64,000 nucleotides of DNA from Herbiconiux aconitum (GCF_024979235.1 NZ_JANLCM010000001.1:2336208-2400207); one strand, 5' to 3'. Shown: positions 24,667 through 33,047, numbered from the stretch's first letter. The notes: generated from the sequence alone by a model not told the origin. Numbers and translations are program-made.

Positions 24667-26106
24667 GTGAGCGACAGCAGCGACCTCATCACGCTCGGGC
24701 GACGCATCCGTCATCACCGCAAGCAGAACGGGCTGACCCTCGATCAACTCGGCGCGAAGGTAGGGGTGGTGGGCAGCCAGCTCTCGCTGATCGAGAACGG
24801 GCGACGGGAGCCGAAGCTGTCGCTGCTCCAGGCCCTTTCGACAGCTCTGCACGTGCCGGTTCCCGATCTGCTGAGCGCCGAAGCTCCGGATGCGCGCACC
24901 GCGCTCGAGATCGAACTCGCCAAAGCGCAGCAGGCGCCGCTCTACGCCTCGCTCGGCTTGCCCTCGGTGCCGGCCAGTCGGGCGCTGCCGCTCGAGACCC
25001 TCGAATCGCTCGTGGGCCTGCACCGCGAACTGCGACGTCGCGCCATTGAGTCGATCGCGACGCCCGAAGAGGCTCGGCGTGCGAACACGGAGAATCGTCT
25101 CGCCATGCGGCAGAAGAACAACCACCTGCCCGAGCTCGAGCGACTGGCCGAGGAGACGCTCGCCACGGTGGGCCACACCTCGGGCGCGCTCACGCACCGC
25201 AGCGTCTCCCTGCTGGCCGAGAACCTCGGCTTCACACTGATCTACGTCGACAACCTGCCGCACTCGGCCCGATCGGTGACCGATCTCGAGAACGGGCGCA
25301 TCTACCTGCCACCGGCGTCGATCCCCGGGGGGCACGGCCTCCGTTCGATGGCGTTGCAGGCGATGGCGCACCGCTTGCTCGGGCACCAGCCCCCGCAGAG
25401 CTACGCCGAGTTCCTGCAGCAGCGACTCGAGATCAACTACTTCGCCGCCGCGTGTCTCATGCCGCAGACGGCATCGGTCGCCTTCCTCCGTGCGGCGAAG
25501 CAGCGGAAGGACCTCTCGGTCGAAGACTTCCGCGACGCCTTCGGCGTGACCCACGAGGCGGCGGCGTTGCGCATGACGAACCTCGCCACCGCGCACCTCG
25601 ACATGGAGGTGCACTTCCTGCGCGTGGGGGAGGACGGCGCGATCTACAAGGCCTACGAGAACGACGGACTGCCGCTGCCCGCCGACGTGACGGGTGCGGT
25701 GGAGGGCCAGCTGGTGTGCCGCAAGTGGGCCGCCCGCGGGGCGCTCGGGCGCACGAACCGCACCACCGAGTTCTACCAGTACACCGACACACCGGCCGGC
25801 ACCTTCTGGTGCGCCACCCAGACCGGAAAGACGGATGCCGGTGAGTTCTCGATCTCATTCGGCGTGCCGTTCTCGCAAGCGAAGTGGTTCCGCGGGCGCG
25901 ACACCCAGGGGCGGGTGCAGTCCACCTGCCCCGACGAGTCCTGCTGCCGCAAGCCCGACTCGGGCCTGGCCGAACGATGGTCGTCGGCCGCCTGGCCGAG
26001 TGCGAAGCTGCACGCGCACATCCTGGCGCCCCTGCCGTCGGGCAAGTTCCCGGGAGTGGACGAGAACGAGGTGTACCAGTTCTTGGAGGCGCACTCTGCT
26101 AGCTGA
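24667..26106 (+). CDS. RamB-like XRE family transcriptional regulator with ImmA/IrrE and ScfR domains
   Basis: A 479-residue regulator. Residues about 8-62 form an XRE helix-turn-helix (LGRRIRHHRKQNGLTLDQLG...SQLSLIENGRREPKL). Residues 155-270 match the ImmA/IrrE peptidase-like domain, with MAHRLLGH near residue 232. The C-terminal ScfR/DUF2083 region has cysteine pairs in CPDESCCRKP. This is the layout of Corynebacterium RamB, which controls acetate and glyoxylate genes. AGGAGG fixes the GTG start. Divergence from pckG suggests it controls gluconeogenesis and itself. The target assignment is inference. Confidence 0.88.
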   Translation: MSDSSDLITLGRRIRHHRKQNGLTLDQLGAKVGVVGSQLSLIENGRREPKLSLLQALSTALHVPVPDLLSAEAPDARTALEIELAKAQQAPLYASLGLPSVPASRALPLETLESLVGLHRELRRRAIESIATPEEARRANTENRLAMRQKNNHLPELERLAEETLATVGHTSGALTHRSVSLLAENLGFTLIYVDNLPHSARSVTDLENGRIYLPPASIPGGHGLRSMALQAMAHRLLGHQPPQSYAEFLQQRLEINYFAAACLMPQTASVAFLRAAKQRKDLSVEDFRDAFGVTHEAAALRMTNLATAHLDMEVHFLRVGEDGAIYKAYENDGLPLPADVTGAVEGQLVCRKWAARGALGRTNRTTEFYQYTDTPAGTFWCATQTGKTDAGEFSISFGVPFSQAKWFRGRDTQGRVQSTCPDESCCRKPDSGLAERWSSAAWPSAKLHAHILAPLPSGKFPGVDENEVYQFLEAHSAS

Positions 26107-26139
26107 CCGTGGGGGCCGTGCTTCGCGCGGCCTCCACGG
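26107..26139 (+). terminator. Hairpin after the RamB-like gene
   Basis: CCGTGGGGGCCGTGC and GCGCGGCCTCCACGG pair almost completely around a TTC loop immediately after the TGA stop. No T-run follows. Confidence 0.6.
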
Positions 26140-26232
26140 GCGTCGCCGGTCCCTGACCGGCGCCGCGCGACATGTTCGCGTGCGGTCGCTGCCGCGGCCG
26201 CGCGCTCACCTTGGGTCGTCGAGTAGGGCCTG
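26140..26232 (+). repeat. Dispersed structured repeat, copy C
   Basis: Hairpin 1 is CGCCGGTC-cct-GACCGGCG, followed by GCGACATGTT, hairpin 2 near GCGGTCGC-tgc-CGCGGCCGC and the tail CTCACCTTGGGTCGTCGAGTA. It faces copy D, forming an inverted pair. Together they dominate a 566-bp gene-free stretch (26107-26672) between the RamB-like and App1-like genes. I see no supportable coding sequence in that stretch. Confidence 0.75.
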
Positions 26233-26257
26233 TTGCGTGCCGTGCCGCCCCGTCGTG

Positions 26258-26340
26258 TGCGAAACGACGGAGTTTCGGGCCCCAGAGCGGAAACGACGGA
26301 GCCTCAGCCCGCAGTTCCGCGCCCCCTCCGTCGTTTCGTT
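26258..26340. repeat. Palindromic element with repeated GAAACGACGGAG
   Basis: GAAACGACGGAG occurs at 26261-26272 and 26290-26301, and its inverse CTCCGTCGTTTC at 26326-26337. It lies between repeat copies C and D and resembles the design of the other 58-66 bp palindromes. Confidence 0.6.
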
Positions 26341-26342
26341 GA

Positions 26343-26470
26343 GCGTCCCAAGTGTTTGGGAAACGAGAGCGCAGGCCGCGGGCCGCGCTCGACGACCCAG
26401 GGTGAGGCCGAGGCCGCGTCAGCGACCTCAGCCGAACATGACGCCTCGCGCCGGGCAAGGACCGGCGCGA
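26343..26470 (-). repeat. Dispersed structured repeat, copy D (inverted)
   Basis: Read on the minus strand: hairpin 1 CGCGCCGG-tccttg-CCCGGCGCG, AGGCGTCATGTT, hairpin 2 TGAGGTCGC...GCGGCCTC, tail CTCACCCTGGGTCGTCGAG, then GCGCGGCCCGCGGCCTGCG and a third hairpin CCCAAACACTTGGG. It is the copy most like copy A, matching over about 130 bp. Confidence 0.75.
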
Positions 26471-26528
26471 GCAATGAGCGCCGAGCTACCCGGCAGGGCA
26501 GCTCAGCGCGGGCAGTGGCGGGTCGGTA

Positions 26529-26672
26529 CCTAGTCCCGCGCCCCAGGCGGCAGAGCGCCTAGCCCCGCGCCCCAGGCGGCAGAGCGCCTAGTCCCGCGCC
26601 CCAGGCGGCAGAGCGCCAAGTCCAACGCCCCAGGCGGCGGAGCGCCAAGTCCCGCGCCCCAGGCGGCGGTAC
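26529..26672 (+). repeat. 29-bp tandem repeat, five copies
   Basis: Units begin CCTAG or CCAAG at 26529, 26558, 26587, 26616 and 26645, exactly 29 bp apart, with core CCCGCGCCCCAGGCGGC. GGTACCTA flanks both ends of the array. It runs up to the stop codon of the App1-like gene. There are no spacers, so it is not a CRISPR array. Confidence 0.9.
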
Positions 26673-27701
26673 CTAACCGAGCTTCGAGAGCTTGTCGCTG
26701 AGGCCCGCACCGTCGGGGGCGAAGACCCAGGGGGTGGCGTTCTCGGCGGGCACCTGGTCGAGTTTCGAGCGACCGCCGGCGAGCACCGCCTCGCTCGTGG
26801 AGAGCTGACGGATCGCGATCGCCCGCACGTGATCGGGGTGGTCGAGCGCGAACTCGCCGTAGATCTCCTCGTCGTGCTGCCCGTCGTCGCCGATCAGCAC
26901 CCAGCGGATGTCGGGGAACTCCACGGCCAGACGCCGCAGATTCGTCTCCTTGTGCTCGCGTCCGCTGCGGAAGAAGCGGTCGTGCGTCGGCCCCCAGTCG
27001 GTGAGCAGTAGCGGACCCCGGGGGTAGAGGTTGCGGGAGAGGAACCGCGAGAGCGTCGGCGCGACGTTCCAGGCGCCGGTCGAGAGGTAGATGACGGGGG
27101 CTCCCGGATGCTCCGCCATCATCCGTTCGAGGAAGACGGCCATGCCGGGCGTGGGGATGCGTGCGTGCTCGTCGAGCACGAAGGTGTTCCAGAACGCCAG
27201 AAACGGCCGGGGCAATGCGGTCACCATCACGGTGTCGTCGATGTCGCAGACCACGCCGAAATCACTGTCGGGAGCGACGATGTAGATCGGAGCCTGCACG
27301 GCATCCGAGCCCTCCGTCTGCATGGTGATGGTGTGCCAGCCGGGGTCGAGCTCGACGTCGACGGCGGTGTCGACCACTCCTCCTCGGTCGGCCCGCACGG
27401 TGCGCACGATGCCTTCGACCTCGATCGTGACATCCACGTCGCCCACCGGAACACTGGTGAAGCTGCGCCAGCCGCGCACCCGTTCTTCGCGGCGGTGCAT
27501 CTTGCGGGCGGCGCGCGACCCGGGTTTCGGCTGCTTCGTCAGCAGCACTCGGCCGAGCACCCGGATGCGAGTGGTGGAGCCGTAGCCGGTGTACGGAATG
27601 ACCGTCGGAAGGTGCCCTCGACGCCTGGCCCACTTCATGCGGACGGCGTGGATCGTGTCGTCGATACGGGCGGCTCGATGCAGCCGAGGTGCCGCGACCA
27701 T
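26673..27701 (-). CDS. App1-like phosphatidate phosphatase domain protein (DUF2183)
   Basis: About 342 residues. VVCDIDDTVMVTAL near residue 150 carries the DxDxT motif of the HAD-like App1 catalytic domain, followed by YLSTGAWNVAPTLSRFL and VLIGDDGQHDEEIY, further HAD motifs. App1 in yeast is a Mg-dependent phosphatidate phosphatase; bacterial members are uncharacterised. The N-terminal part (residues 30-130) is a beta-rich domain. ATG 27701 is used; a GTG four codons upstream is equally open. It is divergent from the TetR gene, which could regulate it. Confidence 0.85.
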   Translation of the reverse strand: MVAAPRLHRAARIDDTIHAVRMKWARRRGHLPTVIPYTGYGSTTRIRVLGRVLLTKQPKPGSRAARKMHRREERVRGWRSFTSVPVGDVDVTIEVEGIVRTVRADRGGVVDTAVDVELDPGWHTITMQTEGSDAVQAPIYIVAPDSDFGVVCDIDDTVMVTALPRPFLAFWNTFVLDEHARIPTPGMAVFLERMMAEHPGAPVIYLSTGAWNVAPTLSRFLSRNLYPRGPLLLTDWGPTHDRFFRSGREHKETNLRRLAVEFPDIRWVLIGDDGQHDEEIYGEFALDHPDHVRAIAIRQLSTSEAVLAGGRSKLDQVPAENATPWVFAPDGAGLSDKLSKLG

Positions 27702-27818
27702 CTTTTCTGGCACGCAGTCAGTCTGTCACGTCTTCCCGACCGGCCGTCGTTCGTGTATGCGACTGCCAGCATGTCGGAACTAGACTTGGGTGTCAGGATT
27801 CGGGAAGGAACGGGCGGA

Positions 27819-28463
27819 GTGTCATTCAACGACCTAATCAACGGAGCGCTCACCTCGACCGGACAGGTTCGCAACGAGCCGGTCCAGGCTCGGAGCAGTG
27901 AGCGCATCGGTGCGCTCCTCGACGCAGCGTCGGCCGTGGTGGCCGAAGTCGGCATCGAGCGCCTGACCACAGCGATGGTGGCCGAGCGCGCCGGCGCGTC
28001 GATCGGCACCGTGTACCGCTACTTCCCCGACCGCATCGCGGTGCTCAGCGCCATGAGCCTGCGCGGCTTCGAGCGTTTCCTGCGACTCGGGGTCGAGAAC
28101 CTCGATCGCGCGCGACCCACCACCGTCGACGGCGTGTTCGAATGCCTGATCGACGCCTCCGTGCAGCTGCACCGCACCGAGCCGGGTTACACCTCCATGC
28201 GACTGAGCGACGAGATCGCCCTGCCCGACGTGCAAGAAGGCACCGCCGCCGCGCGCATCGCCGGGCCGCTGGCCGCCATCCTGGCCGAAGAGTTCGGGAT
28301 CGACGACGACGGATTGGCCGCTCGCCTCGACATCGCCCTCACCATCGCCGACGCCCTGCTCGTGCGCGCGTTCCTCGGTGCGCCTGAGGGGAACGAGGCC
28401 GCAATTGCGGCGGCTCGCGGGGTGGTTGCGTCTTATCTCGCGGGGACTACCGTTTCGGCTTAG
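27819..28463 (+). CDS. TetR family transcriptional regulator
   Basis: A 214-residue repressor-type protein. The helix-turn-helix is LTTAMVAERAGASIGTVYRYF (about residues 49-69), a textbook TetR motif, preceded by SSERIGALLDAASAVVAE. The C-terminal ligand domain is unassigned. I chose the GTG at 27819 because AAGGA lies upstream and TAGACT at 27780 gives a plausible -10 box between them; an ATG at 27771 would precede that promoter. It is divergent from the App1-like gene. Confidence 0.88.
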   Translation: MSFNDLINGALTSTGQVRNEPVQARSSERIGALLDAASAVVAEVGIERLTTAMVAERAGASIGTVYRYFPDRIAVLSAMSLRGFERFLRLGVENLDRARPTTVDGVFECLIDASVQLHRTEPGYTSMRLSDEIALPDVQEGTAAARIAGPLAAILAEEFGIDDDGLAARLDIALTIADALLVRAFLGAPEGNEAAIAAARGVVASYLAGTTVSA

Positions 28464-28482
28464 CCAGGTACCCACCGGGCGG

Positions 28483-29085
28483 TCAGGTCGGGGTGTTGTC
28501 GAAACTCTCGACCTTCCAACCGGCGTCGACGGGCGTGAGGTCGGCCCAGCTCGCCGTGGGGACTGTTAGGTCGGCGAGGGTGGGGTTGAGCGAGAGCAGG
28601 AGGGGGCGGATGACGGCGTCGTGGGTGACCACGACCACGGTCTCGCCGGCGGCGCGGAGGGCGTCGAGTGCGGGGAGGGCCCGGGCGAGGACGGTGCTGG
28701 TCGGTTCGACACCGGGGGCGGCGTCGACACTGCCGAACTCGGCGACCACATCGGACTTCAGGTGGCCCGTCCACGGGCCGTAGTCGCGATCGTTGAACCG
28801 CTCGTCGGCGCGGTGGGGCGCACCCACCGCGGCTGCGATGGCCGAGGCCGTGCTGACCGCACGCTGCAAGGGGCTCGAGAGCACGAGCACGATGGGCTGA
28901 CGCCCTGGGCGTGCTGCCTCGCGGGCGAGCGCCTCGCCGAGGCGAGCTGCTTCGGCGAGACCCGTCTCGTCGAGCGGCGGATCGGCGAGCCCACGCAGAC
29001 GCCCCGCCGCGTTCAGGGCCGTGCGCCCGTGCCGGGCGAGGTACAGGGTCTGGCGGGTGGAGGCATCCGGGGCGCTCTCGGTCAT
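28483..29085 (-). CDS. Histidine phosphatase (phosphoglycerate mutase-like) family protein
   Basis: The 200-residue protein carries the phosphate-pocket motif LARHGRTALNAAGRLRG near residues 17-33, SSPLQRAVSTA near residue 70 and VVVTHDAVIRPLL near residue 150, so the catalytic His-Arg and the second His are present. It should hydrolyse a phosphomonoester through a phosphohistidine intermediate; the substrate is unknown. It is convergent with the TetR gene, 19 bp apart, and divergent from the MmcQ gene. Confidence 0.9.
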   Translation of the reverse strand: MTESAPDASTRQTLYLARHGRTALNAAGRLRGLADPPLDETGLAEAARLGEALAREAARPGRQPIVLVLSSPLQRAVSTASAIAAAVGAPHRADERFNDRDYGPWTGHLKSDVVAEFGSVDAAPGVEPTSTVLARALPALDALRAAGETVVVVTHDAVIRPLLLSLNPTLADLTVPTASWADLTPVDAGWKVESFDNTPT

Positions 29086-29131
29086 GTGTGAAGGTTAGCG
29101 GGTGGCTCTGGCCGGTGTCGGTGGCCCCCGC

Positions 29132-29137
29132 TACGCT
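29132..29137 (+). promoter_or_regulatory. -10 hexamer of a leaderless promoter
   Basis: TACGCT ends 6 nt before the ATG at 29144 and there is no ribosome-binding site between them. Confidence 0.45.
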
Positions 29138-29143
29138 CGACCC

Positions 29144-29497
29144 ATGAGCACGCGCATCTCCCGCGAAGAGGTTCTCGACGTGTGCGCCGGACTGCCCGCG
29201 ACCGCCGATGTGCGGCCGTTCGGGCCCGAGACGTCGGTGTTCAAAGTGGTGGGCAAGGTCTTCGCGCTGACGAATCTCGACGACGAGCCGTGCACCGTGA
29301 CGCTCAAGGCAGCACCTCCGCATGCCGAGGCCCTCGTGCGCGACCATGACTGGATCATTCCCGGCTACCACATGAACAAACGGCACTGGATCACCGTCAC
29401 GCTCGGCCCGCAGACCGATGGCGAGCTCGTGACCGACCTCATCGTGAATTCCTACGACCTGGTGGTGGCGGGGCTGCCGCGAGCGAAGCGTCCCTGA
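29144..29497 (+). CDS. MmcQ/YjbR family DNA-binding-fold protein
   Basis: The 117-residue protein has the MmcQ/YjbR pattern: a short N-terminal helix, GLPATADVRPFGPETSVFKVVGKVFAL, LKAAPPHAEALV, and PGYHMNKRHWITVTL near residues 78-92. The fold resembles DNA-binding domains but the function is unknown. The start has no ribosome-binding site and is probably leaderless. Confidence 0.88.
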   Translation: MSTRISREEVLDVCAGLPATADVRPFGPETSVFKVVGKVFALTNLDDEPCTVTLKAAPPHAEALVRDHDWIIPGYHMNKRHWITVTLGPQTDGELVTDLIVNSYDLVVAGLPRAKRP

Positions 29498-29539
29498 CGC
29501 CGCACTCGGCCGACTGCGTCGGTGCGGCGGTGGCGAGAG

Positions 29540-29545
29540 TACGCT
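29540..29545 (+). promoter_or_regulatory. -10 hexamer of the LacI-type regulator gene
   Basis: TACGCT lies directly against the left edge of the operator at 29546-29558, so repressor binding would block transcription initiation. Confidence 0.4.
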
Positions 29546-29558
29546 GGAAGCGCTTACC
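29546..29558. promoter_or_regulatory. LacI-type operator upstream of the regulator gene
   Basis: GGAAGCGCTTACC is an imperfect copy of the palindrome GGAAAGCGCTTTCC found upstream of the dehydrogenase gene. AGCGCT is the core. Autoregulation is inferred. Confidence 0.6.
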
Positions 29559-29582
29559 GCAGGTGGCGGGGAGGGGGCGCAC

Positions 29583-30623
29583 ATGGATGACGTGACACGG
29601 GCATCCGTCACCCTCGCCGACGTCGCGGCGCACGCGGGCGTCTCTCTGGCCACGGCGTCGCGCGCCTTGAACGGCAGCGCCCGGACCGTGAAACCCGACC
29701 TGCATGCCCGGGTGGCCGCCAGTGCCCAGACGCTCGGGTATGTGGTGAACGCCCAGGCGCAAGCTGTGGCCAAGGGCGCCAGTCAGACCGTGGCACTCGT
29801 GCTCGGCGACATCGCCGACCCCTACTTCGCCGGTATCGCGGCGGGTGTGATCGCGGCGGCGCGTCGCCGACATCTGACGGTGACCATGGCGACGACCGGG
29901 TCCGACGCCGCCGACGAACGGGCGACGGTCGCGGCCCTCCGCGCCCAGAGGCCCCGCGCGATCGTGCTCGCCGGAAGCCGCCAGATCGACCGCGGCGAGG
30001 AGAACCTGCTCGATCGGGAGCTCGCCGACTTCCAGGCTCGGGGTGGCCGCGTCTCGTTCGTGGGGGAGGGTGCGCGCGCGGGCGACCCGGCGGCCCGCGT
30101 GGTCGACGTGCGCAACCGGAGAGGCGGCCGCGACGTGGCGGTGGCGCTCGTCGATCTCGGTTACCGCGACTTCGTGGTGCTCGCCGGATCGCCACTCCTC
30201 CTGACGCCGAGCGAGCGCACGGCCGGATTCCTCGAAGGAGCTGCGTCGGTGGGGCGGCCGGTCGCGCCGGATGCCGTGCTGACCGGGCCCTTCTCCCGTG
30301 ACGGCGGCCACACGATGATGGCCGACCTCCTGGCAGGCGGACGCCGTCCCGATTGCGTGTTCGCCGTGACCGACGTCATGGCGGTGGGTGCCATGGCGGC
30401 GATCCGGGAGTACGGGCTCCGACCCGGAGCCGACATCGCGGTCGCCGGTTTCGATGACATCCCGATGCTGCAAGACGTGCATCCGGAACTCACGACGGTG
30501 CGACTGCCGCTGGCTGCGATCGGGGAGCGGGCGCTGGAGATCGCGCTGGCGGACGACCCGTCAGGCCTCGCGGAGGGCATTGTCGGCGCGGTCGTGCTGC
30601 GGGAGAGCACTCCCGGAATCTGA
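29583..30623 (+). CDS. LacI family transcriptional regulator
   Basis: A 346-residue regulator. Residues 9-31 (VTLADVAAHAGVSLATASRAL) are the LacI helix-turn-helix with hinge helix VVNAQAQAVAKG, followed by a periplasmic-binding-protein-like ligand domain (ALVLGDIADPYFAGI; IAVAGFDDIPM near residue 287). It most likely represses the sugar/polyol operon that begins 88 bp downstream. AGGGGG precedes the ATG. Palindromic operators are present in front of both this gene and the operon. Confidence 0.93.
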   Translation: MDDVTRASVTLADVAAHAGVSLATASRALNGSARTVKPDLHARVAASAQTLGYVVNAQAQAVAKGASQTVALVLGDIADPYFAGIAAGVIAAARRRHLTVTMATTGSDAADERATVAALRAQRPRAIVLAGSRQIDRGEENLLDRELADFQARGGRVSFVGEGARAGDPAARVVDVRNRRGGRDVAVALVDLGYRDFVVLAGSPLLLTPSERTAGFLEGAASVGRPVAPDAVLTGPFSRDGGHTMMADLLAGGRRPDCVFAVTDVMAVGAMAAIREYGLRPGADIAVAGFDDIPMLQDVHPELTTVRLPLAAIGERALEIALADDPSGLAEGIVGAVVLRESTPGI

Positions 30624-30662
30624 TCCGTCCGGCTGGACGACGGCGCTGTTCTGTGCCAGGGT

Positions 30663-30676
30663 GGAAAGCGCTTTCC
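30663..30676. promoter_or_regulatory. Perfect LacI-type operator of the sugar operon
   Basis: GGAAAGCGCTTTCC is a perfect 14-bp palindrome 35 bp upstream of the dehydrogenase start. The core AGCGCT matches the operator before the LacI gene. CcpA/LacI-family proteins typically bind such sites. Confidence 0.75.
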
Positions 30677-30711
30677 CGAATAGTGGACGGCACGACCAGA
30701 ACGGAGACGAT

Positions 30712-31863
30712 GTGTCGACGACGACCCTGCGCATCATCATGAACGGCGTCACCGGGCGCATGGGCTACCGGCAGCACCTCGTGCGCTCGATCCTTGCGAT
30801 CCGCGCCGACGGGGGCATCCTGCTTCCGAACGGCGACCGCATCCAGGTGGAGCCGATCCTGGTGGGCCGCAATGAGGAGAAGCTCGCCGAGCTGGCCGCT
30901 CTGCACGGTGTGGCGGAATACACCACCGATCTGAGCGAGGCGCTCGCCGACGACACCGCCACCATCTACTTCGACGCGCAGGTGACCAGCGCGCGCAAGG
31001 ATGCGATCCTCGCAGCGATCGCGGCCGGCAAGCACATCTACACCGAGAAGCCCATCGCCAACACCGTCGCAGACGGTCTCGAACTCGTCGCAGCGGCGAA
31101 CCAGGCGGGTGTCATCAACGGCGTGGTGCACGACAAGCTCTACCTGCCGGGCCTGCTGAAGCTCAAGCGCCTCATCGACTCGGGCTTCTTCGGCCGCATC
31201 CTCAGCGTGCGCGGCGAGTTCGGCTACTGGGTGTTCGAGGGCGACTACCTGCCGGCGCAGCGGCCGTCGTGGAACTATCGCGCCGAAGACGGCGGCGGCA
31301 TGACCCTCGACATGTACTGCCACTGGAACTACGTGCTCGAGAACCTCTTCGGCCGCGTCGAGGCCGTGTCGAGCAAGGCCGTCACCCACATCCACGAGCG
31401 CTGGGACGAGCACGGCAACCGCTACGAAGCCACCGCCGACGACGCCGCCTACGGAATCTTCGAGCTCGAAGGCGACATCATCGCGCAGATCAACTCCAGC
31501 TGGGCGGTGCGGGTCGACCGCGGCGAACTGGTGGAGTTCCAGGTCGACGGCACACACGGTTCGGCCGTCGCCGGGCTGTTCGGCTGCAAGGTGCAGCCCC
31601 GCGTCAATACCCCCAAGCCGGTGTGGAATCCGGATCTGCCGACGGATCAGGACTTCTCGTCGCAGTGGACCCAGATCCCCGACAACCAGGAGTTCACGAA
31701 CGGCTTCCGGGCGCAGTGGGAGCAGTTCTTGCAGGATGTCGTGGCCGACCGGCCGCACGCCTACGACCTGGCCGCCGGGGTGCGCGGGCTTCAGCTCGTG
31801 GATGCCGGGCTCACCTCCTCGGCGGAGGGCCGCCGGGTCGAGATCGAGCAGGTCGCCCGGTGA
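30712..31863 (+). CDS. Gfo/Idh/MocA family oxidoreductase
   Basis: A 383-residue NAD(P)-dependent dehydrogenase. Residues 1-140 are a Rossmann domain: IIMNGVTGRMGYRQHLVRS, then the family motif GKHIYTEKPIANT near residue 105 with the catalytic Lys in EKP. The C-terminal domain contains DGGGMTLDMYCHWNYVL near residue 195, whose Asp and His are candidate substrate ligands. These enzymes oxidise sugars, inositols or their derivatives. The Rossmann loop GxTGxMG is unusual and longer than standard. The GTG has GGAG upstream. The next two genes overlap by 4 bp each, giving a tight operon. Confidence 0.88.
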   Translation: MSTTTLRIIMNGVTGRMGYRQHLVRSILAIRADGGILLPNGDRIQVEPILVGRNEEKLAELAALHGVAEYTTDLSEALADDTATIYFDAQVTSARKDAILAAIAAGKHIYTEKPIANTVADGLELVAAANQAGVINGVVHDKLYLPGLLKLKRLIDSGFFGRILSVRGEFGYWVFEGDYLPAQRPSWNYRAEDGGGMTLDMYCHWNYVLENLFGRVEAVSSKAVTHIHERWDEHGNRYEATADDAAYGIFELEGDIIAQINSSWAVRVDRGELVEFQVDGTHGSAVAGLFGCKVQPRVNTPKPVWNPDLPTDQDFSSQWTQIPDNQEFTNGFRAQWEQFLQDVVADRPHAYDLAAGVRGLQLVDAGLTSSAEGRRVEIEQVAR

Positions 31864-33047
31864 CCACGGCGACAGGTCGTCGGCTGTCCATCCCGACCAC
31901 CGAGGGGTGGCGGGAGATCGAGCTGAACGCGCCGCGCGACTGGACCGCGCATCCGGAGCCTTACTCCTCCCGCGTGGCCTTCGCTGCGGCGCACGTCGTG
32001 GCCGACCCGCACGGGAACAACGTGCCCGGAGCACCGGCCGCGATCGACTGGGACGCGACCCTCGGCTTCCGGCGCCGACTCTTCGAATACGGTCTCGGTG
32101 TCGCCGAGGCGATGGACACCGCGCAGCGCAACATGGGGCTCGACTGGCCCGCCATCCAGCAGCTCGTCTCGCGTAGCGCCGCCCAAGCAGCCGAGTTCGG
32201 CGCACGCATCGCCTCGGGCGCCGGCACCGACCACCTGCCCGATGCGGCGACCGCGGCGACGCCCGCCAGCCTGGCCGCGGTCGAGGCCGCCTACCTCGAA
32301 CAGGTGGCCTTCGTCGAGGGCACGGGTTCGCAGGTCATCGTGATGGCGTCTCGCCACCTCGCGCGAGCCGCGGCGGGGCCCGACGACTACCTCGCCGTCT
32401 ACGACCGCATCCTGAGCCAGGTGTCGCAGCCGGTCGTGCTGCACTGGCTCGGCGAGGCCTTCGATCCGCAGTTGCGCGGCTACTGGGGGTCGACGGATGT
32501 CGGAACCGCGACCGAGACCTTCCTCGGCCTGGTGCGCGCCCACGCCGCGAAGGTCGACGGCGTGAAGGTGTCGCTGCTGGATGCCTCGCACGAGATCAGC
32601 TTGCGCCGCGCGCTGCCCAAGGGCGTGCGCCTCTACACCGGCGACGACTTCAACTACCCCGAGCTGATCCGCGGCGACGACGAGGGCCACTCGGATGCGC
32701 TGCTCGGCGCGTTCGCGGCCATCGCGCCGGCTGCCTCCGCGGCTCTCGCGGCCCTCGACGACGGCGATCTCGCCCGCTACGACGCCGAGATGGCACCGAC
32801 GCTCGCGCTGTCGCGGCACATCTTCGAGGCGCCCACCTTCTACTACAAGGTCGGCATCGCGTTCACCGCGTGGCTGACCGGAGCGCAGAGCGGGTTCCAG
32901 ATGGTGGGTGGACTGCAGTCGGCCCGGAGCCTGCCCCACCTCGCCCGCGTGTTCGAGCTGCTCAACGACGCCCGGTTGCTTCCCGACCCCGAGCTCGCGG
33001 TGCACCGCCTCGGGCTCGTGGCCGATTCGCTGGGAGCGCGCCGATGA
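31860..33047 (+). CDS. DUF993 family protein (dihydrodipicolinate synthase-like)
   Basis: A 395-residue TIM-barrel-like protein. Marked features are SRVAFAAAHVVADP, AIDWDATLGFRRRLFEYGLGVAEAMDTAQR near residues 60-90, VVLHWLGEAFDPQLRGYWGS near 188, KVSLLDASHEISLRRALP and YTGDDFNYPELI near 258. DUF993 proteins are often annotated as dihydrodipicolinate synthase family members, and Lys in VDGVKVSLLD is a possible Schiff-base residue. The role in sugar catabolism comes from context only. GTG start overlaps the previous stop. Confidence 0.85.
   Translation: MTTATGRRLSIPTTEGWREIELNAPRDWTAHPEPYSSRVAFAAAHVVADPHGNNVPGAPAAIDWDATLGFRRRLFEYGLGVAEAMDTAQRNMGLDWPAIQQLVSRSAAQAAEFGARIASGAGTDHLPDAATAATPASLAAVEAAYLEQVAFVEGTGSQVIVMASRHLARAAAGPDDYLAVYDRILSQVSQPVVLHWLGEAFDPQLRGYWGSTDVGTATETFLGLVRAHAAKVDGVKVSLLDASHEISLRRALPKGVRLYTGDDFNYPELIRGDDEGHSDALLGAFAAIAPAASAALAALDDGDLARYDAEMAPTLALSRHIFEAPTFYYKVGIAFTAWLTGAQSGFQMVGGLQSARSLPHLARVFELLNDARLLPDPELAVHRLGLVADSLGARR

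Noticed and set aside
26230..26560. Reading frames in the 26.1-26.7 kb repeat region.
   Set aside because: They are Arg/Pro-rich products of the repeats in several frames at once, without ribosome-binding sites or family similarity.
26529..26672. Possible CRISPR array.
   Set aside because: The 29-bp units are directly tandem with no spacers, and no cas genes are near.
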